Below, in pieces: positions 1 through 8,032 of a DNA stretch of 63,151 bases (the stretch's first letter is position 1; the number at the start of each line of letters is the position of its first letter). The translations under genes and the position numbers were made by a program. The notes beneath the pieces are model-generated. The model saw only the letters and a program-made list of their open reading frames with translations. It did not search any database and was not told the DNA's origin. The DNA is from a bacterium (lineage in GTDB: Bacteria; Acidobacteriota; Polarisedimenticolia; Polarisedimenticolales; Polarisedimenticolaceae): the NCBI GenBank assembly GCA_024226515.1, contig JAAELQ010000091.1, forward strand, positions 1 through 63,151. Reading direction: 5' to 3'.

Positions 1-265
1 ACCCCCGCTACCGCACTCCACGACGGCCGCAGACGGCCATCGTTCCGTTTGGTCCTGGTCTTCCCGGATCGAGGCGCGGTCGCTGCTACTTGCCCGTCTA
101 GGCGACGATCCCGGATCCAACGAAATTGGAACTCGCTGAAGCGGCGACCAGCTTCACCCGACCGCAAATCGCCCTCCGAGAGAAAAGGACCAAACGGAAC
201 GACGTCGTTCTGACGGCGTCGTGGAGTGCGGAGCGGGGGGTCCGGGGGGCCGCCACCCGGGGATT
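1..265 (-). repeat. Family A composite inverted-repeat element, copy A1 (cut by window edge)
   Basis: This gene-free DNA matches the element at 12125-12413 in reverse orientation. Its first 60 bases are nearly the reverse complement of that element's right arm. Its centre, around 118-182, is the reverse complement of the other core. The arms are inverted repeats around the boxes GTTTGGTCCT and AGGACCAAAC. Each arm holds a hairpin: 21-42 has a CAGA loop and 200-221 a TCTG loop. About 25 outer bases are probably lost beyond base 1. No ORF inside is convincing. Function unknown; REPIN- or MITE-like by form. Confidence 0.8.
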
Positions 266-269
266 CCCC

Positions 270-298
270 TTGCACGACCGATCGCAATAGTGTATATA
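270..298 (+). promoter_or_regulatory. Sigma-70-type promoter of the GntR/ABC operon
   Basis: TTGCAC at 270-275 and TATATA at 293-298 are separated by 17 bases. It is the only good -35/-10 pair between the repeat and the GTG start at 352. Transcription would begin near 305, leaving a leader of about 45 bases. The -10 lies inside a palindrome that is the likely regulator site. Confidence 0.6.
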
Positions 299-312
299 TC
301 GTATATGCACAC
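290..312. promoter_or_regulatory. Candidate operator for the GntR (YtrA-type) repressor
   Basis: An A/T-rich imperfect inverted repeat has half-sites GTGTATATA (290-298) and TATATGCACAC (302-312). It covers the -10 box and stands out in G+C-rich DNA. YtrA-type GntR regulators commonly repress their own ABC-transporter operons from palindromes over the promoter, so autoregulation is the simplest reading. Binding itself is inferred. Confidence 0.5.
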
Positions 313-351
313 TAGAGACGAAATGAACGGCCAACTTCGGGGGCATCCAGC

Positions 352-729
352 GTGAGAATCGTGCTCTCGATGGCCTCGCAGGACCCGATCTACGAGCAGA
401 TCGTGCGCCAGGTCCGGTCCCAGATCCTCGCCGGCGACCTGTCGGAGGGGGAGCTGCTGCCGTCGATCCGCGCCCTGGCCCGCGACCTCCAGATCAGCGT
501 CATCACGACCAAGCGCGCCTACGAGGAGCTCGAGCGCGAGGGGTTGATCGACTCGGTCGGCGGCAAGGGGACGTTCGTCGCCGCGCAGAACCCTGAGTTC
601 ATCCGCGAGAAGAAGATGCAGTCCGTCGAGGCGAAGCTGGCCGAGGCGGTCGATCAGGCGCGCCAGCTCGGCGTGGATCCCGACCAGCTCGCCGAGATGC
701 TGCGACTGCTGTACCCCGAGGGAGAGTGA
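352..729 (+). CDS. GntR family transcriptional regulator, YtrA subfamily
   Basis: A short regulator (125 aa) with an N-terminal winged helix (residues about 10-75, with PIYEQI at 12-17) and only a short helical tail. It has no large ligand-binding domain, which is the YtrA layout. The GTG start is preferred to the ATG at 370 because the family begins with a hydrophobic strand just before PIYEQI, and MRIVLS fits. It is followed after one base by an ABC ATPase gene. Family members repress drug- or envelope-responsive ABC exporter operons. The inducer cannot be read from the sequence. Confidence 0.9.
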   Translation: MRIVLSMASQDPIYEQIVRQVRSQILAGDLSEGELLPSIRALARDLQISVITTKRAYEELEREGLIDSVGGKGTFVAAQNPEFIREKKMQSVEAKLAEAVDQARQLGVDPDQLAEMLRLLYPEGE

Positions 730-730
730 G

Positions 731-1600
731 ATGGAGTTCGCACTGGAGTTCGATCGCATCGAGAAGCGTTACCGCGACTTCCGCCTGCAGCCGACCTCGT
801 TCGCCGTGCCGCGCGGCTACGTGATGGGGTTGATCGGCCCGAACGGCGCGGGCAAGACCACGCTGATCAAGCTGGCGCTGAACCTGATCCGGCGCGACGG
901 CGGCGTCGTACGACTGTTCGAGAAGGACAACCTGCAGCACGAGCGGGAGACGCGCGCGCGGATCGGCTTCGTCCCCGACGAGCCCCGCTTCCACGAGGAC
1001 ATCGCGCTGCAGCGGTTGAAGCAGGCGACCGCACGGTTCTATCCGACGTGGAACGACGTGCGGTTCCACGAGCTGGCCGAGAAGTTCGAGCTGCCGCTGG
1101 GGCGCAAGTTCAAGAAGCTGTCGCACGGGATGAAGTCGAAGTTCGCGCTGGCCATGGCGCTGGCCCACGAGCCCGAGCTGTTGATCCTGGACGAGCCGAC
1201 CGCCGGGCTCGATCCGGCGTTCCGCCGCGAGCTGCTCGGCCTGCTCTCCGGCTCGCTGCAGGACGCTTCCGTCTCGATCCTGTTCTCGACGCACATCACG
1301 TCCGACCTCGAGCGCGTGGCCGACTACATCACCTACGTGCAGGAGGGCCGCGTCGTCTTCTCGAAGTCGAAGGACGACGTGCTCGACACGTACGTCGTGG
1401 TCAAGGGTGGGCGCGAGCTGCTCGACGGGCAGAGCCGCGACCTGTTCGAGGGCGTGCGTCTCAACCGCTACGGCTTCGAGGCGCTGACCGCACAGCCCGA
1501 CGAGGTCCGCCGGCGCTTCGGCGATGCCGTCACCACCGAGCGCGCCAGTCTGGACGACGTGATGGTGCTGATGCAGGGGAGACTCGATCATGCTGCCTGA
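731..1600 (+). CDS. ABC transporter ATP-binding protein (YtrB-like), module 1
   Basis: Nucleotide-binding subunit of 289 aa with Walker A GPNGAGKTT (36-44), signature LSHGMK (about 130) and Walker B LLILDEP (about 150). A C-terminal extension with the pattern KGGREL...DLF...GFEAL is shared with the second ATPase at 2290, so the two modules probably arose by duplication. It overlaps its permease gene by 11 bases. It should power an ABC-2-type exporter repressed by the upstream GntR protein. The cargo is unknown; antibiotic or envelope-stress efflux is the usual role of YtrA-controlled systems. Confidence 0.9.
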   Translation: MEFALEFDRIEKRYRDFRLQPTSFAVPRGYVMGLIGPNGAGKTTLIKLALNLIRRDGGVVRLFEKDNLQHERETRARIGFVPDEPRFHEDIALQRLKQATARFYPTWNDVRFHELAEKFELPLGRKFKKLSHGMKSKFALAMALAHEPELLILDEPTAGLDPAFRRELLGLLSGSLQDASVSILFSTHITSDLERVADYITYVQEGRVVFSKSKDDVLDTYVVVKGGRELLDGQSRDLFEGVRLNRYGFEALTAQPDEVRRRFGDAVTTERASLDDVMVLMQGRLDHAA

Positions 1601-2282
1601 ATTGCTCCACCGCGACTGGGTCCTCAACCGCAAGCACCTGCTGCTCTTCTTCGCCATCTTCAGCGCGTATCAGGTGTACGCGGTGCTGGAGACCAGCACC
1701 TCGCGCACGTGGCTGGTCTTCGCCTGCATCTACGCCTCGTTCCTGGCCGTGACGCTGTTCATTCGCGAGGACAAGTTCGGTGCGATCGGCTGGAGCTGCA
1801 CGTTGCCCATCACGCGCCGCGACCTGGTTCGAGCACGCTTCGTCGCGGGGTGGATCCTCGTGCTCCTCGCGCTCGCGGGCGCGTTGCTGATCGTCGCGCT
1901 CGTTCCCGGAGGCAACGTCACCGTGGCCGGTGTGCTGCAACCGTCGACGCTGTTGATCGCGGCCGCCGTGGTGACCTTCGTGTTCGCACTGATGCAGCCG
2001 TTCACGATCCGCTTCGGTTTCCTGGGCGTGATCGTGTTCCTCGTGGGGATCCAGGTGCTGGGAGTCGCGGCGCTGGCGCTGGCGTCCACGCTGGGAAGTG
2101 GGCGGTCGGGCGGGGGGCGCCCGATTCGCGACACGCTGTCCATGCTGTCCGACGGGCTCGCCTTCGTGCGCGGATCGATGCCGTACCCGGCGTTCGCGTT
2201 GCTCGTGCTGGTCGTGCTTGCCGTCGTCAACTGGCTGGGTTACCGCGCCGCGCTCGCGCTGTTCAGCCGCCGCGAGCTGTGA
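1590..2282 (+). CDS. ABC-2 type membrane permease, module 1
   Basis: Integral membrane protein of 230 aa with about six hydrophobic segments and the N-terminal soluble stretch typical of ABC-2 permeases (ELLHRDWVLNRK). The ATG lies within the end of the ATPase gene, indicating translational coupling. It would form the membrane channel for the ATPase at 731. No substrate motif is visible. The next ATPase gene follows 7 bases downstream. Confidence 0.8.
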   Translation: MLPELLHRDWVLNRKHLLLFFAIFSAYQVYAVLETSTSRTWLVFACIYASFLAVTLFIREDKFGAIGWSCTLPITRRDLVRARFVAGWILVLLALAGALLIVALVPGGNVTVAGVLQPSTLLIAAAVVTFVFALMQPFTIRFGFLGVIVFLVGIQVLGVAALALASTLGSGRSGGGRPIRDTLSMLSDGLAFVRGSMPYPAFALLVLVVLAVVNWLGYRAALALFSRREL

Positions 2283-2289
2283 GGAACTG

Positions 2290-3156
2290 ATGTCGTCCCT
2301 GCTCAGCGTTCGAGGTTTGACCAAGCGCTACAGCGGCTTCGAGCTGCGCGACGTGTCGCTCGACCTTCCGCCGGGCTACATCATGGGGCTGATCGGGCCC
2401 AACGGCGCGGGTAAGACGACCACGCTGAAGTCGATCCTCGGCCTGCTGCGGCGCGACGGGGGAGAGATCCGAGTCGACGGCGCCGATCCGCTGCGCGACG
2501 GCGCGGCTGCACGCGCGGCGATCGGTTTCGTCCACGACGAGCCGCGGTTCCACCGCTACCTCACGCTGCGCACGATCTCTCGCATCGTCGCCCGGTTCTA
2601 CGCGCGCTGGAACGACGCGACGTTCCTGCGGCTGCTGCGGTCGTTCGGCCTGGAACCCGGCCGGCGCTTCGGCACCCTCTCGCGCGGCAACCGGATGAAG
2701 TTCGCGCTGGCGCTTGCCCTCTCGCACCACGCGCGCCTGATCGTGCTCGACGAGCCGACTTCGGGGCTGGACCCCGTCTTCCGGCGCGACCTGCTCGACC
2801 TGCTGCAGACGCAGCTCGTCGACGAGGAGTGCTCGGTGCTGTTCTCGACGCACCTGACCGCCGACCTGGATCGCATCGCGGACTACGTCACGCTGCTGCA
2901 GGGCGGACGCGTCGTCTTCTCGCAGTCGAAGGAGGAGATCCTGGATCGCTGGAAGCTGGTCAAGGGCGGCCTCGATGCGCTGGACTCGTCCGCGAGCGAT
3001 CTGTTCCGCGGGATGCGACGCGGTCCGCACGGGTTCGAGGCGCTCACCGACGACGCCGACGCGGTGCGCCGTAAGTTCGGCGATTCACTGGTCTTCGAAC
3101 GCGCGACGTTCGAGGAGATCGTGTTGCTCACCACTGCCGAGGGCGGCGATGCTTAG
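2290..3156 (+). CDS. ABC transporter ATP-binding protein (YtrB-like), module 2
   Basis: ATPase of 288 aa and paralogue of the protein at 731. It has Walker A GPNGAGKTT, signature LSRGNRMK, Walker B LIVLDEP and the same C-terminal extension (VKGGLDALD...GFEALT). The ATG at 2290 is chosen over upstream in-frame codons because it follows the preceding permease stop closely and begins just before the first strand (SSLLSVRGLTKRY). It overlaps the next permease by 8 bases. Two ATPases and two permeases in one operon could form a heteromeric exporter or two separate ones. Confidence 0.9.
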   Translation: MSSLLSVRGLTKRYSGFELRDVSLDLPPGYIMGLIGPNGAGKTTTLKSILGLLRRDGGEIRVDGADPLRDGAAARAAIGFVHDEPRFHRYLTLRTISRIVARFYARWNDATFLRLLRSFGLEPGRRFGTLSRGNRMKFALALALSHHARLIVLDEPTSGLDPVFRRDLLDLLQTQLVDEECSVLFSTHLTADLDRIADYVTLLQGGRVVFSQSKEEILDRWKLVKGGLDALDSSASDLFRGMRRGPHGFEALTDDADAVRRKFGDSLVFERATFEEIVLLTTAEGGDA

Positions 3157-3805
3157 CCTGGTGCTCAAGGACCTGCATGCCGCGCGCTGGTGGCTGGCGC
3201 TGGTGCTGCCTCTGCTCGCGGTACAATTGTTGGGAGTCGCGCGCGTACCGCCGCTGTTCCTGGCCGTCTCTCTGCTGATCAGCGGTCTGCTCGCGTTCGG
3301 CGCGATCGTCATCGAGGAATACCAGGGGACGGAGGTCCTGTGGTGCAGCCTGCCCGTCACGCGTGCCGACATCGTGTGGGCGCGCTACGCGAGCACGCTG
3401 CTGGGGGCGGCTCTCGGACTCGGCACGAGCTGGGCCGTCGGCGTGGCGACGCTGCGCCGGCTCTCCTCCGAGCGCCCGGCGGCGCCGCTGAATGTCGAGC
3501 CGGCGGCCTACGCCGCTGCGCTGGCGCTGATCCTGTTCGTCGCGGCGCTGTACCTACCGTGCTACTTCCGCTGGGGCGCGGGGCGCGGGCTGATGGCGTT
3601 CTCGGTCGTGCTGCTAGGGTTCGTCGTGTCGCTGGCGCTCGGCGGTTGGCTCGCCGAGCTGCTCGGCGGGTCGCGTGAAGAGATCGTCGCGTATCTCGCC
3701 GCGGCGGGACGTCGCGCCGGCTACCTGGCGGGAGCCGCGTCCCTCGCGATCTTCGCCGTGTCGGCCGCCGTCGCGTCGCGCTTCTATTCGATGCGCGACT
3801 GCTGA
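3149..3805 (+). CDS. ABC-2 type membrane permease, module 2
   Basis: Hydrophobic protein of 218 aa with about six membrane segments. The ATG at 3149 overlaps the ATPase stop and begins with the ABC-2-like MLSLVLKDLHAARWW, so the longer upstream reading is not needed. It shows the same motif order as the first permease (EEYQGTEVLWCSLPVTRADIV against EDKFGAIGWSCTLPITRRDLV), supporting duplication of the whole ATPase/permease unit. Last gene of the GntR-controlled operon. Confidence 0.8.
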   Translation: MLSLVLKDLHAARWWLALVLPLLAVQLLGVARVPPLFLAVSLLISGLLAFGAIVIEEYQGTEVLWCSLPVTRADIVWARYASTLLGAALGLGTSWAVGVATLRRLSSERPAAPLNVEPAAYAAALALILFVAALYLPCYFRWGAGRGLMAFSVVLLGFVVSLALGGWLAELLGGSREEIVAYLAAAGRRAGYLAGAASLAIFAVSAAVASRFYSMRDC

Positions 3806-3810
3806 CTACC

Positions 3811-3847
3811 CTCGAAAAAGGAAGAGCCGGCGGATGATTCCGCCGGC
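3811..3847 (-). terminator. Intrinsic terminator of the FecR/DUF6600 gene
   Basis: A perfect 9-bp stem GCCGGCGGA/TCCGCCGGC (3826-3834 and 3839-3847) with a four-base loop. Read on the minus strand it is followed by a T-rich run (from AAAAAGGAAGA on the plus strand). It therefore ends transcripts leaving the gene that stops at 3901. On the plus strand the stem could only weakly stop the ABC operon. Confidence 0.75.
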
Positions 3848-3900
3848 CCGATGCGGCATCGATCGAGGGGGTGAATCGATGCCGAATGCTGTCGAAAGAA

Positions 3901-6351
3901 CTACTTGCGCTTACTGCGGCTCGAGGACCGTCCGCGCGCCCCGCTGCTCTTGGCCTTGCTGCCGGATTTGCTCGAGCCCTTCGAACGCGACGCCGAGGAC
4001 TTGCTGCGCGAGCTGCCCGATCGCGGTGCCGACGACTTACTGCGCGAGCTGCCCGAGCGGCGCGACGGCGAGGCGCTCTGCTTGCGCGAGGAGGACGATC
4101 CGGAGCTGCGGCCGGCGCTGCTCTTCGAGGTTTGCTTGCGCGGCTGCGAGCGCGGCTTGGCGCGGGGCGGCGCCTTGCGCGAACCGGAGCTCGGCTTGAC
4201 CGAGGGCGGCGACTTGCGCGGCTGGGTCCGCGGCCGCGCGCTCTGCGACGGCTTCGGCGAGCTGCTGCGCGGCGGCGGCGAGGCCGACTCGCGTCGCGAG
4301 GAACCGCGGCGCGGCGGCGTGGCGGACTCGCTTCGTGAGGAACCGCTGCGCGGGTTGGTCGAGCTGCCGGAGCGCGATCCGGAGCGCGACGGGGCGTCGG
4401 CGGTCGGCTTGCGCTCGCGCGTCGTGCGCGGCTCGGTCAGCCGGCGGTACATGTCGCGCATGCGCTCGCGCGTCGTCTCGCTGCGCGGCTTGACCTCGAT
4501 GCGTTGCGGGTTGGCCGCGCTGCTCGACGTACGGTCGCCCGTTCGCGATCCGGCCCGCGGCGTGCGCGAGCTGCCCGACGAACCCGCGGGAGGCTTGACC
4601 TCGCCGGCGGAGCCGGTCGATTCGCGGGTCGCCGATCGGCGGGGCCGCGGCGAGTACGCGATGCCGCCCTGACGCCCGCTGGGGCTCTGCGTGCGACGGG
4701 AGTCGGCCGTCGGCGTACGGCGCGGCTCGGTCGGTGTCTTCACGCCGGGCAGACGCGCGCTGGGCGCGTCGCCGGTGGAGGCCCGTCCCGAATCGCCCGC
4801 GGAAGGCGAGGCGGCCCGTGAATTCTCTCTCGCGCCGCTGCGCCTGGACCCGCTGCTGCGCGAGGCTCCGCTGCGCGCCGCGCGCGATCCCGACGCGGCC
4901 CGGCTACCGGAGATGTCGGCTTCCGTGTCGCGCATCGTGCGCGATGGACGGTTGCCGGCCGCCCTGGGTGCGAGGCGCGCGGAGGGGCTCTCGCTCGCGA
5001 GACGCACGGCGCGGGCGCGGTTGCCCTTGGACGTGGCGAGCTCGCGCGGGGAAACGCGCGGCGCCCGCGTCGTCACGACATCGCGTCGCACGTCGTCCTC
5101 GATGCGGTTCACCGGGATCGCGTAACGCCGAGTGTCGCCGTGGTGCATGTTGTGATGATCCACGTACGTCCACCCGTGGTGCCCGTGATAGCCGCCGTGG
5201 TGGTAGCCGTGGCCGTGGTGCCGGTCGTAGTGCCCGTAGTGTCCGTAGTGATGGCCGTGGCCGTAGTACGTGGGGTAACCCCAGTAGTCCAGCGCCGACC
5301 AGCCGACGTACAGCGAGCCCCAGGACCAGGCGACCCACGCGCCGGCGAACACGCGCCCGGGTACCCAGCACCAGCGTCCGTTGTAGACCCAGCGGCCGTA
5401 GTGATACGGCGCCCAGCCCCACGACTCGTTGGCCACCCAGAAGTAGCCCTCGGGGCCGTAGTCCCAGTTGCCGTCGTAGTACGGGCGCCACTCCTCGTCG
5501 ACCTCGTTCGGCGACCAGACGTAGCCGTACTCGTCGTCGTCGATCCACGTGCCGTGGACGGACAGCTCGCGATAGTGCGGCTGCACTTCCTCGGGGAGCT
5601 TCTCGTAAATCTCCAGATCTTCCTCGTACGAGCCGGCGTAGCGCTCCTGCAGCCGACGCGTCGCGTCGCGCTGGTCCGTCCAGCGGTCGAACGCGTCGGC
5701 GACGAACGTGTTGAACGGCTCGGGCTTGGAGGGAACCGAGCCGGCGTACACCTCTGCGCGCATCCCGCCGCGCACGAGCACCGAGCCGCCGTTGCCGGAC
5801 AGCTCGGCCACTCCGCGCCGCGAGACGAGCCGGGTCGCGCCGCGGTCGTCGACCTCGATGCGGAAGTCGCCGGCCTCGATCAGATAGATCGATGCCGCGG
5901 GGGTGTCGATGCGGAACTCGGCGTCGCCCTCGACGACGATCGCGAGGCGCGTGGCCCCGCCTGCAAGCTGCAGCACGGTGTTATCGGCCACGCGCGCGTA
6001 CGGGGAGGGAAGGGCGAGGAAGGTGAGCTCGGTCGAGCGGTCGACGCGCACCAGCGAGCCGCCGGCGAGTTGCACCTCGGCGCGTTGGTCGTAGTCGGTG
6101 ATCACGGTGTCGCCGGGGTAGATCGGCGCGTTGACCTGCGCTGCGGACTCCGGGCTGACGCCGGGATCGACCGCGGCCCGGCGCAGCGTGACGCCGTTCT
6201 CGTGGAACAGCACGCGGCCGAAGTCGCCGGGCTGGTAGCCGTCGCCGTGCTCGGCGGGGGCTTCCTGGGCCAGGGCGGAAACGGCCCACGGCGACAGCAA
6301 GAGCATGACGCCGATCGCGGCAGGGAGGAGGTTCGCTCGAGGTCGTGTCAT
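3901..6351 (-). CDS. Secreted FecR-domain/DUF6600 protein with a long basic Ser/Arg/Lys-rich tail
   Basis: Predicted 816 aa. A signal peptide (about 1-29, ending SALAQ) is followed by a FecR-like beta domain (about 45-180, VNAPIYPGDTVITD). Next comes a Trp/Tyr-rich DUF6600-type region (about 255-350) and a His/Tyr/Gly-rich stretch (about 354-409). From about residue 440 to the end there is a low-complexity tail of Ser, Arg, Lys and Pro. The ATG at 6351 is chosen because GGAG lies six bases upstream and the signal peptide starts there; ATG 6357 is also possible. FecR/DUF6600 proteins are common in Acidobacteriota, but their role is unknown. The tail is strongly cationic and could bind nucleic acid, LPS or acidic polysaccharide (inference). 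Confidence 0.8.
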   Translation of the reverse strand: MTRPRANLLPAAIGVMLLLSPWAVSALAQEAPAEHGDGYQPGDFGRVLFHENGVTLRRAAVDPGVSPESAAQVNAPIYPGDTVITDYDQRAEVQLAGGSLVRVDRSTELTFLALPSPYARVADNTVLQLAGGATRLAIVVEGDAEFRIDTPAASIYLIEAGDFRIEVDDRGATRLVSRRGVAELSGNGGSVLVRGGMRAEVYAGSVPSKPEPFNTFVADAFDRWTDQRDATRRLQERYAGSYEEDLEIYEKLPEEVQPHYRELSVHGTWIDDDEYGYVWSPNEVDEEWRPYYDGNWDYGPEGYFWVANESWGWAPYHYGRWVYNGRWCWVPGRVFAGAWVAWSWGSLYVGWSALDYWGYPTYYGHGHHYGHYGHYDRHHGHGYHHGGYHGHHGWTYVDHHNMHHGDTRRYAIPVNRIEDDVRRDVVTTRAPRVSPRELATSKGNRARAVRLASESPSARLAPRAAGNRPSRTMRDTEADISGSRAASGSRAARSGASRSSGSRRSGARENSRAASPSAGDSGRASTGDAPSARLPGVKTPTEPRRTPTADSRRTQSPSGRQGGIAYSPRPRRSATRESTGSAGEVKPPAGSSGSSRTPRAGSRTGDRTSSSAANPQRIEVKPRSETTRERMRDMYRRLTEPRTTRERKPTADAPSRSGSRSGSSTNPRSGSSRSESATPPRRGSSRRESASPPPRSSSPKPSQSARPRTQPRKSPPSVKPSSGSRKAPPRAKPRSQPRKQTSKSSAGRSSGSSSSRKQSASPSRRSGSSRSKSSAPRSGSSRSKSSASRSKGSSKSGSKAKSSGARGRSSSRSKRK

Positions 6352-6442
6352 GGTCATCTCCGACAGTCCGCGCGAAATGCGCACCCCGTTGAGTTGCAGC
6401 ATGGGTGCCAGGCCGAATCCCCGGAAACCCCCCGTCTCGCCG

Positions 6443-6540
6443 CCCTCCGAGGACGATCGAACCCCCGGGGTGTCCTCCGAGGGACGCGGACCGTCCTCTC
6501 GGAGGGACACGGATTCCCCCGGCATTGACGGTCCTCGGAG
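6443..6540. promoter_or_regulatory. Four GTCCTC/GAGGAC boxes in a divergent promoter region
   Basis: The 209-base gap between the FecR gene (-) and def (+) holds related boxes. They are CCCTCCGAGGAC (6443-6454, inverted), GTCCTCCGAGGGAC (6472-6485), GTCCTCTCGGAGGGAC (6493-6508) and GTCCTCGGAG (6531-6540). The middle two are imperfect palindromes. The last falls between a possible -35 (TTGACG, 6525-6530) and a weak -10 (TTAAGT, 6547-6552) for def. They look like repeated sites for one regulator; no factor is identified. Confidence 0.35.
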
Positions 6541-6560
6541 CGGCTGTTAAGTTCCGAGAT

Positions 6561-7085
6561 ATGGCCATTCGCCCCATCGTGCTCTACCCGGACCCCGTCC
6601 TTTTGCGGGCGACGGAGCCCGTCGAGACGGTCGACGACGACACGCGTGAGCTGGTCGAGGACATGGTCGAGACGATGTACGAGGCCCCGGGGATCGGGCT
6701 CGCGGCGAATCAGGTCGGCGTCGGCAAGCGGGTGTGTATCGTCGACCTCAGCGCGGGCGAGGAACAGGGGATGCTCTGCGTCTTCGTCAATCCGAAGATC
6801 GTAGCGACCGAGGGCATCGAGGCCGGAGAAGAGGGTTGCCTCTCGTTCCCCGACGTCACGCTCGTCGTGAAGCGCGCGCTGAAGGTGACCGTCGAGGCCC
6901 TGGACGTCGAAGGCGAGCCGTTCACGATGGAGACCGAGGGGCTGATGGCCCGGGCGCTGCTGCACGAATGCGAGCACCTCGACGGTTACACGTTCCTGCG
7001 CAACGTCTCGGATCTGAAGAAGGCGCTGATCAAGAAGCAAATCAAGAAGCGCATCAAGGCCGGAACCTGGGTCGCCACGGAGTGA
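6561..7085 (+). CDS. def: Peptide deformylase
   Basis: Removes the N-formyl group from nascent proteins in the cytoplasm, using a bound metal. All three motifs are present: GIGLAANQVG (44-53), EGCLS (91-95, metal-ligand Cys) and HECEH (135-139, two His ligands and the catalytic Glu). Length 174 aa is normal. The ATG at 6561 gives the usual N terminus (MAIRPIVLYPDPVLL). Its stop overlaps the GTG start of fmt, the enzyme that adds the formyl group, so both ends of the formyl cycle are co-translated. Confidence 0.97.
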   Translation: MAIRPIVLYPDPVLLRATEPVETVDDDTRELVEDMVETMYEAPGIGLAANQVGVGKRVCIVDLSAGEEQGMLCVFVNPKIVATEGIEAGEEGCLSFPDVTLVVKRALKVTVEALDVEGEPFTMETEGLMARALLHECEHLDGYTFLRNVSDLKKALIKKQIKKRIKAGTWVATE

Positions 7086-8032
7086 GGCTCGTCTTCCTCG
7101 GGACGCCCGCCGCCGCCGTCCCGTCGCTGAAATCCGTCCTGTCCACGGGTCACGAGTTGCCGCTGGTCGTGTGCCAGCCCGACCGCCCCGTGGGGCGTTC
7201 CGGAAAGCCGCGGCACCCGGCGGTCAAGCAGGCCGCGCTCGAGCACGATATCGAGGTGTTCCAGCCGAGGAAGGTGCGCAACGCCGCGTTCCGCGAGCGC
7301 CTGGCGGCCGCCCGGCCCGACGTGCTCGTCGTCGTGGCGTACGGACGGATCCTGACCAATCCGGTGTTGGAGTTGGCTCCGCACGGCGCGATCAACGTGC
7401 ACTTCTCGCTGCTGCCGCGCTACCGCGGCGCCGCGCCGGTCCAGTGGGCCCTGGCTCGCGGCGAGCGCGAGACCGGCGTGACGACGATGCGCATCGCCGA
7501 AGAGCTCGACGCGGGGGACATGCTGCTGCAGGAGTCGACGCCGATCGAGGCCGACGAGCACGCGCCCGCGCTCGGCCGTCGGCTGGCGGACCTGGGTGGC
7601 GACCTGCTGTTGCGAACGTTGGCCGAGCTCGAGGCGGGCCGGCTCGTCGCGCGACCGCAGGACCACGCCGCGGCCACGCTGGCACCGCTGCTCGATCGGG
7701 CCGACGGCAACGTGGACCCGGCGCTGCCCGCGCTGGAGATCGCGGGACGCGTGCGCGGATTCGATCCGTGGCCCGGAGTCTGGCTGCGTGCGGGCACCGC
7801 GCGCCTGCGTCTGCGCGAGGCGCGCGAGATCGACGGCGGGACGGAAGAGCCGCCGGGGACGCTGCTCGAGCTGGCCGCCGACGGGCTCGTCATGGCCGCG
7901 GGCGGGGGGAGTCGGCTGCTGATCCGGACGGTCCAGGCCGAGGGGCGCCGCGCGGTGGCGGCGCGCGACGCGGTCAACGGCCGCCTGCTGACGCCGGGGG
8001 ACCGGCTCGAGCGCTGTGGGGATGGCGGCTGA
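7082..8032 (+). CDS. fmt: Methionyl-tRNA formyltransferase
   Basis: Transfers a formyl group from 10-formyl-tetrahydrofolate to Met-tRNA(fMet) for initiation. 316 aa. N-terminal formyltransferase fold with MRLVFLGTP, the catalytic/folate motif NVHFSLLPRYRG (105-116) and LDAGDML (142-148, with the conserved Asp). The C-terminal OB-like domain follows. GTG start at 7082 overlaps the def stop (GTGA), and the stop overlaps the rsmB start. Readings that extend further upstream are read-through of the def region. Confidence 0.97.
   Translation: MRLVFLGTPAAAVPSLKSVLSTGHELPLVVCQPDRPVGRSGKPRHPAVKQAALEHDIEVFQPRKVRNAAFRERLAAARPDVLVVVAYGRILTNPVLELAPHGAINVHFSLLPRYRGAAPVQWALARGERETGVTTMRIAEELDAGDMLLQESTPIEADEHAPALGRRLADLGGDLLLRTLAELEAGRLVARPQDHAAATLAPLLDRADGNVDPALPALEIAGRVRGFDPWPGVWLRAGTARLRLREAREIDGGTEEPPGTLLELAADGLVMAAGGGSRLLIRTVQAEGRRAVAARDAVNGRLLTPGDRLERCGDGG

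Noticed and set aside
3901..5040. CRISPR-like or tandem DNA repeats in the Ser/Arg-rich tail
   Set aside because: Short irregular codon repeats within a coding frame, without regular spacers.
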